A DNA stretch of 64,000 nucleotides from Gammaproteobacteria bacterium 45_16_T64 (GCA_002162955.1 MABD01000048.1:1-64000); one strand, 5' to 3'. Positions 7,729-16,981 are shown, counted from the stretch's first letter. The notes: generated by a model from the sequence alone, not told the origin. A program made the numbers and translations.

Positions 7729-9333
7729 TTAGGTTAGCTGTTTGGCGAGGGCAGTCGCTTGTTTGGCTACCATACCATAAATCGATAGTTGAGGATTAGC
7801 GCCAATGCTGGTGGGGAAGGTAGAGCCGTCTAAGATCGACAAATTCTCTAGCGAAAATGCTTGCCCCATCGCATTGACCACGCCTTCTTTCTCGTTTGCA
7901 CCCATCGCACAACCTCCCATGACATGGGCACTACCCACACGAATTGAGTTGGGAGAAAAGTCCAGTCGTTGAATTTGTTTTTTTGCTTCAGCTAACGTGC
8001 TGACAAAATCTGCACAGGTATGTACGGGGCGTACCCGTGATGCGCCTGCTGCGAATTGGATTTCCGCCATAGTAATAAGGGAACGTTTTAATCCGTCAAC
8101 AAGATAGTCATTAAAGGCATAGTCCACTACGGGACTATTATCGGGGCGCAGTTCGATACTACCGCCCTGACTCTGTTCATCAAAGCCGTCGCGTAGTAGA
8201 GCAATCATGGAATTCATTCGTGATAGGTTGAGCATTTGTTCTCGATGCTGTTCGCCATGACCCATGATGACTGCAGCCATCATCGCAGGTTGCATCGGAT
8301 TCACTTCTAGTTTGTAGCTAATCGGACCGGTCGCTCCATTCATCCATTGAAAATGATCTGAATAGGTGGATTGTGGTGCACCGTAGTAGCCTTCTATTTT
8401 GTCCTTAAATTCTGATACGCTAAAGGTGACGGGGTGTAAGAACGTGCGCTTACCTATCAACTCGTGTGGGTCGGGAGCATTGGAGCGTAGTAGTAACCCC
8501 GGGCCATTAATGCCGCCACAGGCCATTACGGTATGTTTGGCGTTTATGGTGACGGTGCGGCCTGATGGCGTGACACCGTCTTCTTTTATACCTTTGCAGA
8601 CAACCCCTGTAACCTTGTCGTCCTTGATGATCAGTTGTTCGGCGAGTGCGCTAAAAACTAACTCACCATTATGATTAAGTGTCTCTGGGATAGTGGTGAC
8701 CAGCATGCTCTGTTTCGCGTTGGTGGGGCAGCCCAAACCGCAGTATCCGATATTCCAGCAGCCGGACACATTACGAGGGATCACTTTCCAGTCGTAGCCC
8801 AGTTTGCTACAGCCATCGGCGAGTACTTGATTGTTGGCATTTGGTGCCTGTTGCCACTTACCAATGTTGAGGCGCTTCTCCATCATTTCAAACCAGGGTG
8901 CCATTTCTGAGGGGCTAAAACCCTGCAGATTATGCTGCTCAGTCCAATGATGTAGGGTGTGTTCTGGTGTGCGAAAGCTGGAGGTCCAATTGACGGTAGT
9001 AGAGCCTCCGACGCAACGCCCCTGCATAATGGTAAATGCGCCGTCTTTACTGCCTCTGGCCATACCTTCTTGGTATAGGTCGGAATAGGCAGAGTCTTCT
9101 TGCATATCAAATGAATTAGAGGATTTGAGTGGACCTTCCTCTACCATTATTACCTTGAGGCCTGCTTTCGATAAAATCTCACCGGCGGTGCCGCCGCCAG
9201 CCCCTGTACCGATAATAACGACATCGGCTTCTAGTGTAAGATCCTTTTCTAGACGGCTTCCACTCCACGTTTTCCATCCGGACTTAATGCCCTCCTGGAT
9301 AATGTCCTTAATACCGCTAATTTCTTTGATCAT
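7729..9333 (-). CDS. GMC-family alcohol oxidoreductase
   Basis: 534 residues. The FAD-binding dinucleotide fold VVIIGTGAGGGTAGEILSKA (residues about 38-57) is followed by GRCVGGSTTVNW. The C-terminal catalytic region has SAHVMGGCAMG with the active-site His, and ends in GANPQLSIYGMVAKQA. GMC enzymes oxidise alcohols to aldehydes or ketones. It lies 44 bp downstream of a Tat-exported small-subunit-like gene and after an aldehyde dehydrogenase, so an alcohol-to-acid route is likely. The substrate is not determined. Confidence 0.9.
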   Translation of the reverse strand: MIKEISGIKDIIQEGIKSGWKTWSGSRLEKDLTLEADVVIIGTGAGGGTAGEILSKAGLKVIMVEEGPLKSSNSFDMQEDSAYSDLYQEGMARGSKDGAFTIMQGRCVGGSTTVNWTSSFRTPEHTLHHWTEQHNLQGFSPSEMAPWFEMMEKRLNIGKWQQAPNANNQVLADGCSKLGYDWKVIPRNVSGCWNIGYCGLGCPTNAKQSMLVTTIPETLNHNGELVFSALAEQLIIKDDKVTGVVCKGIKEDGVTPSGRTVTINAKHTVMACGGINGPGLLLRSNAPDPHELIGKRTFLHPVTFSVSEFKDKIEGYYGAPQSTYSDHFQWMNGATGPISYKLEVNPMQPAMMAAVIMGHGEQHREQMLNLSRMNSMIALLRDGFDEQSQGGSIELRPDNSPVVDYAFNDYLVDGLKRSLITMAEIQFAAGASRVRPVHTCADFVSTLAEAKKQIQRLDFSPNSIRVGSAHVMGGCAMGANEKEGVVNAMGQAFSLENLSILDGSTFPTSIGANPQLSIYGMVAKQATALAKQLT

Positions 9334-9377
9334 AATTCGGTGTCCACTGCTGTTGATGGAGGGCCAGAGAGTGTCTG

Positions 9378-9941
9378 TTAGGCGCGATGTACAGGAGGAC
9401 CTGGATACATATCAGGGGTCCAACTTTGCGGGTCCTTGTACCAAGAAATCGACAGTAGTTGGGTGATTTGGGTATATCCCGTGCGGAACAAGCCAAAGGA
9501 GCTATCTCGCCAATTAACCAGGAACTGTTTTTTGGCGCTGTCGCTGGCGGTTTCCCAAGGGCTCCACACACCAGCAAGGGCAATGCGAGTGGGGGCTAGG
9601 GAGAGCAAGTCAAACAGTTCCGCTAAAGCACCGTGATTAAATTCGGAGCTGCGAAAGAGAAAATCATCAGTATTGCGTACGGCTTTGTCTATTGCGATTG
9701 CCCGGGCTTCGGGTTCAGTGGGAATGGCATTGCCCAATACGATAGGGGCGAGCGCGGTCAATATGACGACATCTTTCGGGCGTAATAATTTGAGGGATTC
9801 CGCGGTTTCCGAAAGAGGCTTTGCGGCACAGCCGGTTAACCCAGAGACGAGACTTGCACTGGCTAATAGGCCGGTACTGAATACTCCGAGCTTAAGAAAC
9901 GCACGACGATTGTTGGGTTCTTCGACTGGATGCATACTCAT
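9378..9941 (-). CDS. Tat-signal protein, gluconate 2-dehydrogenase subunit 3-like
   Basis: 187 residues from the ATG at 9941, which has AAGGA seven bases upstream. A longer frame to 10145 lacks support and runs into the attenuator hairpin. It has a twin-arginine leader (NRRAFLKLGVFSTGLLASAS) and a Cys after SGLTG. The mature part is alpha-helical (LRPKDVVILTALAPIVLGN) and ends in a Trp-rich tail (ISWYKDPQSWTPDMYPGPP). Small Tat subunits like this accompany FAD/GMC dehydrogenases in gluconate-dehydrogenase-type complexes, and here the GMC gene follows directly. Confidence 0.75.
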   Translation of the reverse strand: MSMHPVEEPNNRRAFLKLGVFSTGLLASASLVSGLTGCAAKPLSETAESLKLLRPKDVVILTALAPIVLGNAIPTEPEARAIAIDKAVRNTDDFLFRSSEFNHGALAELFDLLSLAPTRIALAGVWSPWETASDSAKKQFLVNWRDSSFGLFRTGYTQITQLLSISWYKDPQSWTPDMYPGPPVHRA

Positions 9942-9970
9942 TCGGATTCCTTCATGATCAGGAGGCAAAA

Positions 9971-10000
9971 TAAAGGGAAGTGATGAAACACTTCCCTTTA
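9971..10000 (-). terminator. Hairpin between aldehyde dehydrogenase and Tat protein genes
   Basis: A perfect 12-bp stem (TAAAGGGAAGTG and its complement) with a 6-base loop, followed on the minus strand by TTTATTTTG. It probably attenuates transcription into the downstream pair, or protects the upstream mRNA. Confidence 0.65.
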
Positions 10001-10047
10001 GATATAGCAGTGGTTGTCGAAAAATTCGACTAATACTGAGGATGATC

Positions 10048-11490
10048 TTACTTGAGCAATGCACCAAATAGGATTTTATGGATCGGGCGGTCCCATGGCG
10101 GATAGATTGCTTTTGCACCATTAATCTTGCCTTTAGTGTAAACACCTTTGGCTTTACTGAAGGTCAAGAACCCTTCTTTGCCGTGATAAGCCCCCATTCC
10201 TGCAGGTCCAATTCCACCGAAGGGGATATCATCCACAGCCACATGGCTTAGCGTGTCGTTAATGCAGGCTCCGCCAGAATGAGTATGGCGTAATACATAG
10301 TCAGATCGGCTGCTGTTGTAATCGAAGTAGTACAATGCCAGTGGGCGAGGGCGATCATTGACGTAGTTAATGGCTTCGTCGAGGGAATCATAGGGCTTTA
10401 CGATTAGCAAAGGTCCAAAAATCTCTTCTTGCTCGATCTTCATGTCTTCGTTGCTGTTCAGCACCAGGGTGATTGGCATCTTGCGAGTGCCCTCGAAGCT
10501 ATCATTTGAGGCGTTAAGCGGAATGATGGTGGCCCCCTTTTCTTGGGCTTCATCTAAATAGCCTTGTAGGCGCTGATGTTGACGCTCATTTACAATGGCG
10601 GTGTAGTCATCGTTATCACGCATGGTGGGGTACCAGGTACTGATAACATTTCTCATTTCATCGACAAATTCATCAATACGATGCTTGGGTAGTAATACAT
10701 AATCTGGGGCAACACAGGTTTGACCTACGTTCATGGCCTTACCAAAGCTCATACGCTCAGCGGCATCTTTCATGGGGAATGAATCGCTGATGATCGCTGG
10801 TGACTTTCCGCCTAATTCTAAGGTGACGGGTGTCAGGTTTTCAGCTGCCGCACGCATCACGTGTTTGCCAACGGCAGTTGAGCCGGTAAAGAGGATGTGG
10901 TCAAAGGGTAGCTTGGTGAATGCCATTGCAACATCGGCTTCACCGGTAATGACGCAGACGTGATCTTCAGGGAAGATTTCGGCCATCATTTGTTTGAACA
11001 GCTCAGAGGTACGAGGTGTAAACTCTGACATTTTGATCATCACACGGTTACCTGCGGCAAGCGCAGGAAGTAGTGGGCCTAGGGCTAAGAAGAAAGGATA
11101 GTTCCAGGGTACGATGATGCCAACGACACCTAGCGGCTGATATACCACTTTAGCCTTGGCGGGTTTAAATGCCGTTGGAACGTGGCGTTTGTCATCACGC
11201 ATCCATTTTTTCAGATTCTTGATGTGGTATTTGATGCCTTCAAGGGATGGCATTACCTCAGCAACCTTGGTTTCTGATCGAGAACGGTTACTAAAATCTT
11301 CGCTAATGGCTGTTTCTAAGGCCTCCATATGCTTGATAATGGTTGGCTTAAGACGTTTAAGGTGTTCAATACGTTCTTCGGCAGTCGGCATTGGGTTGGC
11401 GCGAAACGCTGTCTTTTGTGCATTGAAGATGCGTTGCATTTCCTGTGCTTCTGTACTGTGATCTGCCATATGGGCGACGTTCGCAACCAT
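10048..11490 (-). CDS. Coniferyl-aldehyde-dehydrogenase-type aldehyde dehydrogenase
   Basis: 480 residues from ATG 11490, chosen because GGGG lies eight bases upstream; ATG 11496 is too close to it. NAD-dependent aldehyde dehydrogenase fold: IVPWNYPFFLALGPLLPALAAGN, FTGSTAVGK, ELGGKSP with the general-base Glu, catalytic Cys in GQTCVAPDY, and EEIFGPLL. The short form and the C-terminal membrane-seeking tail resemble the coniferyl aldehyde dehydrogenase subgroup, which acts on aryl and long-chain aldehydes. It is divergent from a TetR regulator and upstream of a GMC alcohol oxidoreductase. Confidence 0.9.
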   Translation of the reverse strand: MVANVAHMADHSTEAQEMQRIFNAQKTAFRANPMPTAEERIEHLKRLKPTIIKHMEALETAISEDFSNRSRSETKVAEVMPSLEGIKYHIKNLKKWMRDDKRHVPTAFKPAKAKVVYQPLGVVGIIVPWNYPFFLALGPLLPALAAGNRVMIKMSEFTPRTSELFKQMMAEIFPEDHVCVITGEADVAMAFTKLPFDHILFTGSTAVGKHVMRAAAENLTPVTLELGGKSPAIISDSFPMKDAAERMSFGKAMNVGQTCVAPDYVLLPKHRIDEFVDEMRNVISTWYPTMRDNDDYTAIVNERQHQRLQGYLDEAQEKGATIIPLNASNDSFEGTRKMPITLVLNSNEDMKIEQEEIFGPLLIVKPYDSLDEAINYVNDRPRPLALYYFDYNSSRSDYVLRHTHSGGACINDTLSHVAVDDIPFGGIGPAGMGAYHGKEGFLTFSKAKGVYTKGKINGAKAIYPPWDRPIHKILFGALLK

Positions 11491-11603
11491 GATCATTTCC
11501 CCTGTCTTTAACGTGATTGAATCGATGAGTGTCGTGGATGATTCGGTCGGCTAAATTTGCTTTCCTAATCATCTTTGTAATGTTTTACAGTGTATGCTTA
11601 CAT

Positions 11604-11632
11604 TTTTTAGAGCTTTTGCTCTAAACTGTCAA
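11604..11632 (-). promoter_or_regulatory. Promoter of the aldehyde dehydrogenase unit with embedded operator
   Basis: On the minus strand, TTGACA (11627-11632) and TAAAAA (11604-11609) are separated by exactly 17 bp. A perfect 8+4+8 palindrome, TTTAGAGC-TTTT-GCTCTAAA (11606-11625), fills the spacer. That is where a TetR-type repressor would block RNA polymerase, and a TetR gene lies divergently at 11789. The palindrome is seen; that TetR binds it is inferred. Confidence 0.65.
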
Positions 11633-11788
11633 TAACTAACCGACAAAAACCTAAAAATAGACTAAAAATCCAGGGATAAAGTAAATATAATCCCCGCTCC
11701 TGTAGACTTTTGTCCGAATGCGCCACCGCCTGATGATTGTTCGGTATAAGATCTACGTTGATATAACGATGTTAAGTTGAATGACAAT

Positions 11789-12478
11789 ATGAAAACCCGT
11801 GATCGTATCTTGCAAGCCAGTTTGGCGATGTTCAATGAACAGGGAGAGCGTAATGTCTCCACTAATCATATTGCAGCTGAGCTGGGTATGAGTCCGGGTA
11901 ATCTCTATTATCACTTTAGCAATAAAGCAGAGATTATTTTTGAGTTATTCAGTGCCTATCGAGATCTTGTGGTAAATACGCTAGTGCTACCCGTAGACCG
12001 TCCACTAACGTTCGATGATAAGGTCGGGTATTTTGAGGTGATTTTTCAAAACATGTGGGATTATCGCTTTCTCCATCGTGACCTTGAGCATCTGTTGAAA
12101 GAGAGTGAGCAGTTGCGGGAACATTATTTGGTGTTTTCCAGTACCACGGTAGCGACGGGTAAGGCCATTATCAAGGGGATGGTTGAATCAGGCTTAGTGG
12201 TCGCCAGTAATGACGAAGTGGATGCACTGATGTTGAATCTGTGGGTCATACTGACATCATGGTCTTCCTTTTTGCAGTCTATAGAGGTGCAGAAGGACAA
12301 GCCCAATACCATGGACCCTTGGGCGTTGAAGCGGGGTATCTATCAGATTATCTGCCTGCTGGAACCTTATGCGACAGATATTGCGCGTGAAGAGCTGCCA
12401 GCGTTAAAGAAAAGCTACCTAGGAGATCAGGATACTGATCCACTGTCATTGTTCAAAGATACCGCGTTATACCAATAA
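11789..12478 (+). CDS. TetR-family transcriptional regulator
   Basis: 229 residues starting MKTRDRILQASLAMF at ATG 11789; an upstream TTG at 11777 is less likely. The N-terminal HTH is NVSTNHIAAELGMSPGNLYYHF, and the long C-terminal ligand domain resembles the PF13972-type bacterial repressors. It is divergent from the aldehyde dehydrogenase gene with a palindrome in between, so it probably represses that unit and responds to an acyl or aldehyde-like ligand. Confidence 0.88.
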   Translation: MKTRDRILQASLAMFNEQGERNVSTNHIAAELGMSPGNLYYHFSNKAEIIFELFSAYRDLVVNTLVLPVDRPLTFDDKVGYFEVIFQNMWDYRFLHRDLEHLLKESEQLREHYLVFSSTTVATGKAIIKGMVESGLVVASNDEVDALMLNLWVILTSWSSFLQSIEVQKDKPNTMDPWALKRGIYQIICLLEPYATDIAREELPALKKSYLGDQDTDPLSLFKDTALYQ

Positions 12479-12490
12479 TCATATCAATAG

Positions 12491-13081
12491 TTATTCCAGT
12501 GCTTTATAGATCGAGACCGCACCGATTATGTCTCCCTTTCTGTAACCTTTGGCGGGGTCGTTAGGGTAACGGTCATCGATAGCGAGTCTTACTTGGCGAG
12601 AGACTTTGGTGCCGTGACAGCTTAAACAGGCGTTGGTGACGGTGATAGCTTTCATATAACGGAAGGTCTTTTTGCCATTTAGCACAATGACAGCGGTTTC
12701 TTCCAAGCGTTCGGCGGGGGCGCCCTGGCCGATCATAAGGGCAAAATTCTGCAAGATGCGTTGCTCCCATAGATCCGGTCGATTATTGGGATTCCGGACC
12801 TTACTGCTGGTGCGACGAATACGCCAACCCTGTTGACTAAATTGTTGATCAATTTGTTGTGTAGTATTGCCATAGTGTTTGGCTGTTGCGGCAGGTCCAC
12901 GGGTTAATATGCTGGCCTGTAGGGCCTTGGTTAGTTTCTTGCGATATTGCTGGCTACGCTGGCGTGCCTCTTGTGTTAAGCCTTGGGTGTTTGTCGCGAT
13001 AGTTGTGGCTGGGGCGGCATGAGCGCTAGGAATTGCAAACAATAATAATATTCCAATGTACGCGGTTCTAGTGAGTCTCAT
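12491..13081 (-). CDS. DUF3365 (Tll0287-like) c-type heme sensor protein
   Basis: 196 residues. Signal peptide (MRLTRTAYIGILLLFAIPSAHA), a helical segment, a PAS-like body (RIRRTSSKVRNPNNRPDLWE) and a single heme site CLSCHG. This order matches DUF3365/Tll0287-like proteins, in which a PAS-like fold holds a covalent heme c. It is periplasmic and acts alone, without a kinase domain. It converges with the TetR gene. Confidence 0.85.
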   Translation of the reverse strand: MRLTRTAYIGILLLFAIPSAHAAPATTIATNTQGLTQEARQRSQQYRKKLTKALQASILTRGPAATAKHYGNTTQQIDQQFSQQGWRIRRTSSKVRNPNNRPDLWEQRILQNFALMIGQGAPAERLEETAVIVLNGKKTFRYMKAITVTNACLSCHGTKVSRQVRLAIDDRYPNDPAKGYRKGDIIGAVSIYKALE

Positions 13082-13369
13082 TAAACGGTCCTGTGATGGT
13101 GATCAAACCATTCTAGCCTAGGTATCGATCGTGGAATGTTGAGTGCTTCTAAAAATCTGATGTTTGCAGTGCCCTTATGGATATGAGTTGTATATGATGC
13201 CTAAGGTTAGTCATTATGGTTGAATGCAGCCAGTGTCTAACGATGATGTAACGGGATATAGCGGAAAGTTATACGTTTTTAGCGTTTGCAATAAACGGGA
13301 TACTTGGGTTATATCTGAGACAGATTAATTACAAAATACCCAATAATCATAATCACGGTAGGAAAAACT

Positions 13370-13963
13370 ATGTTCACACGATTCGTTGCCATTTTGTCGC
13401 TCTTCTTTTGCAGTGTTATTGCCCAAGCGGAAGAGCAAAAGCCTTCCGCGATGCCCTCTGCAACAAGCGTTAACCCAGTGGTGATAATGGAAACGGACCG
13501 GGGTCCGGTAGAAATTGAACTGTTTGTTAAAGAAGCACCTATTACTACCAAGAACTTCTTGGCCTATATTGATAGCGGATTCTACGATGGGGTTATTTTT
13601 CACCGTACTATTCCTGGCTTTATGGTCCAGACCGGAGGCTTTGGTGAAGACCTTAAGCGCAAGCAAACGTTGCCACCGATTAAGAACGAGGCGAATAACG
13701 GCCTTAAGAATACTGTAGGCACTTTGTCGATGGCGCGCACTAATGATCCTCATAGTGCCACATCGCAGATATTTATTAATGTGAATAACAATGCAAGTTT
13801 AGATTATGCCGGGTCTCGTAATGCGGGTTATGCGGTATTTGCGAAGGTATCCAAGGGTATGGATATTATCCACGGAATCTCAACGGTGAAAACGAAGCGA
13901 GTAATGCAGCATGGTAATGTACCGGTAGATCCGATCCATATTGTGAGCATGACGCGTAAGTAA
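13370..13963 (+). CDS. Periplasmic cyclophilin-type peptidyl-prolyl isomerase
   Basis: 197 residues. Signal peptide (to about AQAEE) followed by a bacterial cyclophilin domain: IELFVKEAPITTKNFLAYI, FHRTIPGFMVQTGGF with the catalytic Arg, GTLSMART and SQIFINV. It assists folding of exported proteins by proline isomerisation. The ribosome site is GTAGGA. It converges with the PhaC-like gene over a shared terminator. Confidence 0.92.
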   Translation: MFTRFVAILSLFFCSVIAQAEEQKPSAMPSATSVNPVVIMETDRGPVEIELFVKEAPITTKNFLAYIDSGFYDGVIFHRTIPGFMVQTGGFGEDLKRKQTLPPIKNEANNGLKNTVGTLSMARTNDPHSATSQIFINVNNNASLDYAGSRNAGYAVFAKVSKGMDIIHGISTVKTKRVMQHGNVPVDPIHIVSMTRK

Positions 13964-13975
13964 TGTGTTAAATAG

Positions 13976-14016
13976 GCATAAAAAAGGGCAACGCTTTGGT
14001 TGCCCTTTTTTATGCC
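13976..14016. terminator. Bidirectional terminator
   Basis: GGCATAAAAAAGGGCAAC and its complement flank the loop GCTTT, with A and T tracts on both sides. It serves the converging cyclophilin and PhaC-like genes. Confidence 0.9.
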
Positions 14017-14035
14017 TTGAGTACGTGGTTACAGC

Positions 14036-15163
14036 TTATGCTGAACGCTCTGCTAACCAGTCCGCAGTCATCGCCCAGGTATGTAGCTTGGCTTTGCCGC
14101 CCGCAAATACACCTGCGTGTCCACCGGGAACCACTTCAAAGGATTTATCTTTAGAGCTAATAAGATCAATGATTTTTTTCGCAGCAGGAATGCTAACGAT
14201 GTTATCGGTCGTGCCCGCAAAACCAAGGTAGTTGGCATCAATGCGAGAAAAATCCGCTTCATGATCCGTCAACGGAATGATGCCGCTGGCCAATTGATTC
14301 CGCAAAGAGAATTTTAGACCCAACTGTTGTACCGTAGCGCCAGGGTAGTCGGCCATATTGGTAAACCACTCTTTAGTCGTTAGATGGGCTTGGATATATT
14401 CTCGATCCGATAAGTTGCGCACTAGGTCAAAATAACTAAAAACGCCTGCCAATGGATTGGTTAACTTGAACGCTACAGATACCATATCACCCGGTACGTG
14501 AAACTTGCTGGGGTTGACTTCCAGTGATGAGAGCGGGATGTGCTTGGTTACCTTATCCAAGGCCTTAAGAAATTTACCTTGAATATGATTCTTGTGAAAA
14601 TCGATCGGACTCGCAATGGTTACGATATTCTGAATGTTACCGTGGCCATGAGCTCCGGCATATAAAAGGGTGAGAAGACCCCCCATGCAATAACCCACTA
14701 AAGAGATCTTATCAGATCCACTATGGTTATGAACTTCTTCAACCGCTTTGGTATACCACTGGTTAACATAGGTCTCTAAGCATAAGTCAGAATTTTCTTT
14801 GGTTGGGGAGCCCCAATCCAGCAAATAAACTTCAAATCCGCGGGCATTAAGAAAACGTACCCAACTGCGTTCTGCCATTAAGTCGTAGATCCAACCAAAC
14901 ACCCCTAATGGCGGTACCAATAAAACAGGGACTTTATGTCGAGCGGTGGTTGGAGTGACTTGCTCATCATCGAGTTCAAAGGCTTCGGTATCCGTGTGAG
15001 GATAATAACGAAGCTTCATGATGCCCTCGCTATAGATGACATCATTGGGGGTTTTATCAGAGAGAATAAAACGCTCTGGTCTGGTACGACGCTCAACCGC
15101 GTGACGTACAAAATTTTTGGCATTGGTAAGGAAGCTTGTATTTTTGGCCATGCTGCTACTCAT
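14036..15163 (-). CDS. PHA-synthase-like (PhaC) alpha/beta hydrolase
   Basis: 375 residues from ATG 15163 (GAGTG upstream). The nucleophile motif is GYCMGG, with Cys where lipases have Ser, as in PhaC polyhydroxyalkanoate synthases. A triad Asp (GTTDNIVS) and His (VPGGHAGVF) are present, as is YLLDWGSP. The length is close to class III PhaC, not the roughly 600 residues of class I/II, and no phaE partner, phasin or phaAB genes are adjacent. It could make PHA or act on another acyl thioester. Confidence 0.75.
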   Translation of the reverse strand: MSSSMAKNTSFLTNAKNFVRHAVERRTRPERFILSDKTPNDVIYSEGIMKLRYYPHTDTEAFELDDEQVTPTTARHKVPVLLVPPLGVFGWIYDLMAERSWVRFLNARGFEVYLLDWGSPTKENSDLCLETYVNQWYTKAVEEVHNHSGSDKISLVGYCMGGLLTLLYAGAHGHGNIQNIVTIASPIDFHKNHIQGKFLKALDKVTKHIPLSSLEVNPSKFHVPGDMVSVAFKLTNPLAGVFSYFDLVRNLSDREYIQAHLTTKEWFTNMADYPGATVQQLGLKFSLRNQLASGIIPLTDHEADFSRIDANYLGFAGTTDNIVSIPAAKKIIDLISSKDKSFEVVPGGHAGVFAGGKAKLHTWAMTADWLAERSA

Positions 15164-15687
15164 AAGTATCACTCACAAAAACGACGGATAACATATTTCA
15201 TAAGGTCCTCTTATGAAACTGCTCGCGGGGCTGCTTGACAAAGCATCGGCCACTGTGAGCTCTTACTATTGCAAAAATCCTTTCCGGATCTTGCTGAAAC
15301 GAGCGTTTGATTAGCTGTTTCGTGAAGGGTAGTCATTCTGTATCAAATTACAATCACCGAATACGACAAAAGAGCTTCCCTGAGTGAGGGGAAGAGCGCT
15401 CCTTATCTGTCTGATCAAATATTCGGCATAAAAACAATGGCTTAGCACTGTGTAAAGGTGCTAAGCCATTATGTAAATGCATTGTATAATTTATTTATAA
15501 AAAGAGCAGCTTTTGTTACTGGTTATTATTAACGGTTGTATCGCAAATAATCTATCCGATCTGAAAATAGTTGAGTGAATTTTGATTTACGCAGTTAAAG
15601 TGTAAAATTGTTCTGCAGGTGACTAAGCGCTCACTATGTTCTTCTTCATTTGACCTTTCTTGAGCATCGAAGAATGCTCAAGAAAGG
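15164..15687. other. Gene-free stretch with hairpins
   Basis: About 520 bp with no supported gene. It contains the upstream region of the PhaC-like gene, a 13-bp inverted repeat AATGGCTTAGCAC (15436-15448, partner 15458-15470), and the 16-bp inverted repeat beside the IS remnant. Confidence 0.5.
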
Positions 15688-15690
15688 TCA
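15651..15690. repeat. Perfect 16-bp inverted repeat with 8-base loop
   Basis: TGACCTTTCTTGAGCA (15651-15666) and its exact complement (15675-15690) flank TCGAAGAA. The right arm overlaps the stop of the decayed IS6 transposase. It could be a recombination scar, a protein-binding site or a hairpin terminator. Confidence 0.8.
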
Positions 15691-16093
15691 AGGGCTTCGT
15701 ACTGTCTGAAAGCTTTTAAAGCCTAACATCGATCGCGTAATCCGTTTGACTCGTCGCTGGTAATCTTGTTCAACGATGTTGCTGAGATACTCACATTGCC
15801 GGATTCTAACCCAACGATTATTTTCATTGTTGAAAAACGTAGAGCTGTCTTGGTGTCACGCTTGGCTGTGAGAAGAAAATCGATGGTATTCCTTCTTTAT
15901 TGACTGCTCGACACCCTTTACTTTTAAATGGATTTCATCCATTCGCCAACGATCACCTGGTCGTTTCTTCGTTTTATGGAACGCCTTTTCCAGCTTTGAT
16001 GCGTAGTGAATACCTTATCGCATAAGAACAGTGTCAGCGAACGCATCGAAGAATGTATGGTTTCGGTGTGTGACGGCCTTTGAAGGCGATCAT
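15688..16093 (-). pseudogene. Decayed IS6-family transposase
   Basis: Read on the minus strand, several frames together give IS6 transposase pieces in order: an FKGRH start near 16093, YASKLEKAFHKTKKRPGDRW, then RMDEIHLKVKG (first catalytic Asp region). After a gap come YLSNIVEQDYQRRVKRITRS and MLGFKSF from the C terminus. Stops and frameshifts interrupt it, and at about 400 bp it lacks roughly 300 bp of a normal gene. It is an inactive remnant. The intact neighbours suggest insertion in an intergenic region. Confidence 0.75.
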
Positions 16094-16295
16094 GTATTGC
16101 TCATTTTGATGAGGTTTTGAGATATTATTCTACCATGCAAGGAGATGGTTACGCTGGATGCGATAAAATCAGAAAATTCCTAGTACTCCAAGCTGGGCGG
16201 CTTTCTACGTGCTTATTGCCCGACAAACTCCTCTTTTCAATGCACTCAAATACTGTAGAATCAAGCCTCAAATTAGATCAAAGGAATGGATAATT

Positions 16296-16691
16296 ATGAG
16301 CTGTGAAGTAAATGTAGTGAAGGTCTGGGAAAAAAATATGAAGGCACTCGGTTTGCCTGTTCCTACAGATACTTATGGGGCTGGGCTGGGGTCATTAGGT
16401 GCAATTAGTCTTGTTGCGGGTGTAGTTGAAACACACGGTTCAAAAGTCTTATTAAGTCGTGCCTTTATGCAAATTGGTCTTGGTTCTATTGCTACGGTAG
16501 GAACTGCGTTATATGCAAGCTATTGGACTGGTGCGGCGATCGGAAGTGTTGCCGTTGCTACAGGTCAAAAACTGAGTTGTGGCACTACGATTGCGGATGC
16601 GATGTGGACAGCTCGGAGTCAGTTTAAGGTTTATGGCATGTGGTTAGAAACTGAATTTTTACGTCACCCAGAATTATTGAGAGCGCACTAA
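16296..16691 (+). CDS. Hypothetical membrane-associated protein
   Basis: 131 residues from the ATG at 16296, preceded by AAAGGA; the longer frame to 16209 has no site. It begins MSCEVNVVKVWEKNMKALG, then has a glycine- and alanine-rich hydrophobic region of two or three helices (GLGSLGAISLVAGVV and FMQIGLGSIATVGTALYASY), then a soluble tail. No family was recognised. It probably forms an operon with the small membrane protein 2 bp downstream. Confidence 0.65.
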   Translation: MSCEVNVVKVWEKNMKALGLPVPTDTYGAGLGSLGAISLVAGVVETHGSKVLLSRAFMQIGLGSIATVGTALYASYWTGAAIGSVAVATGQKLSCGTTIADAMWTARSQFKVYGMWLETEFLRHPELLRAH

Positions 16692-16693
16692 AT

Positions 16694-16975
16694 ATGCCTT
16701 TTTTTCCTGATTGGTCGAGTCTTAGTTTTATTGAACAAGCATTCTATTTTTCTATGACCTTTGCGGTTATTGTGTGGAGTGGAATGTGGGTGTTTGATTT
16801 TATTCTGGTTCAAAAGGGTATATTACCCAAAAAATCAGAAACCACCATTGAAGATGTGAAGCGACTTCGAGACCAGGGGCGAGAGGGGTGGGCTGTGAGG
16901 CGTTTTCAGCAAATGCCTGAAAACAAGGGTCTCTATACCTCAAAAGGTGCTGATAAGCTGGTAGAAGAATTATGA
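16694..16975 (+). CDS. Small single-span membrane protein
   Basis: 93 residues. One TM helix (FYFSMTFAVIVWSGMWVFDF), then a charged cytoplasmic tail (IEDVKRLRDQGREGWAVRRF). Function unknown. It starts 2 bp after the preceding gene, suggesting joint translation. Confidence 0.65.
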   Translation: MPFFPDWSSLSFIEQAFYFSMTFAVIVWSGMWVFDFILVQKGILPKKSETTIEDVKRLRDQGREGWAVRRFQQMPENKGLYTSKGADKLVEEL

Positions 16976-16981
16976 GGGAAT

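Noticed and set aside
8399-8910. Plus-strand frames inside the GMC oxidoreductase
   Set aside because: They mirror the high-scoring GMC gene and show no known domain.
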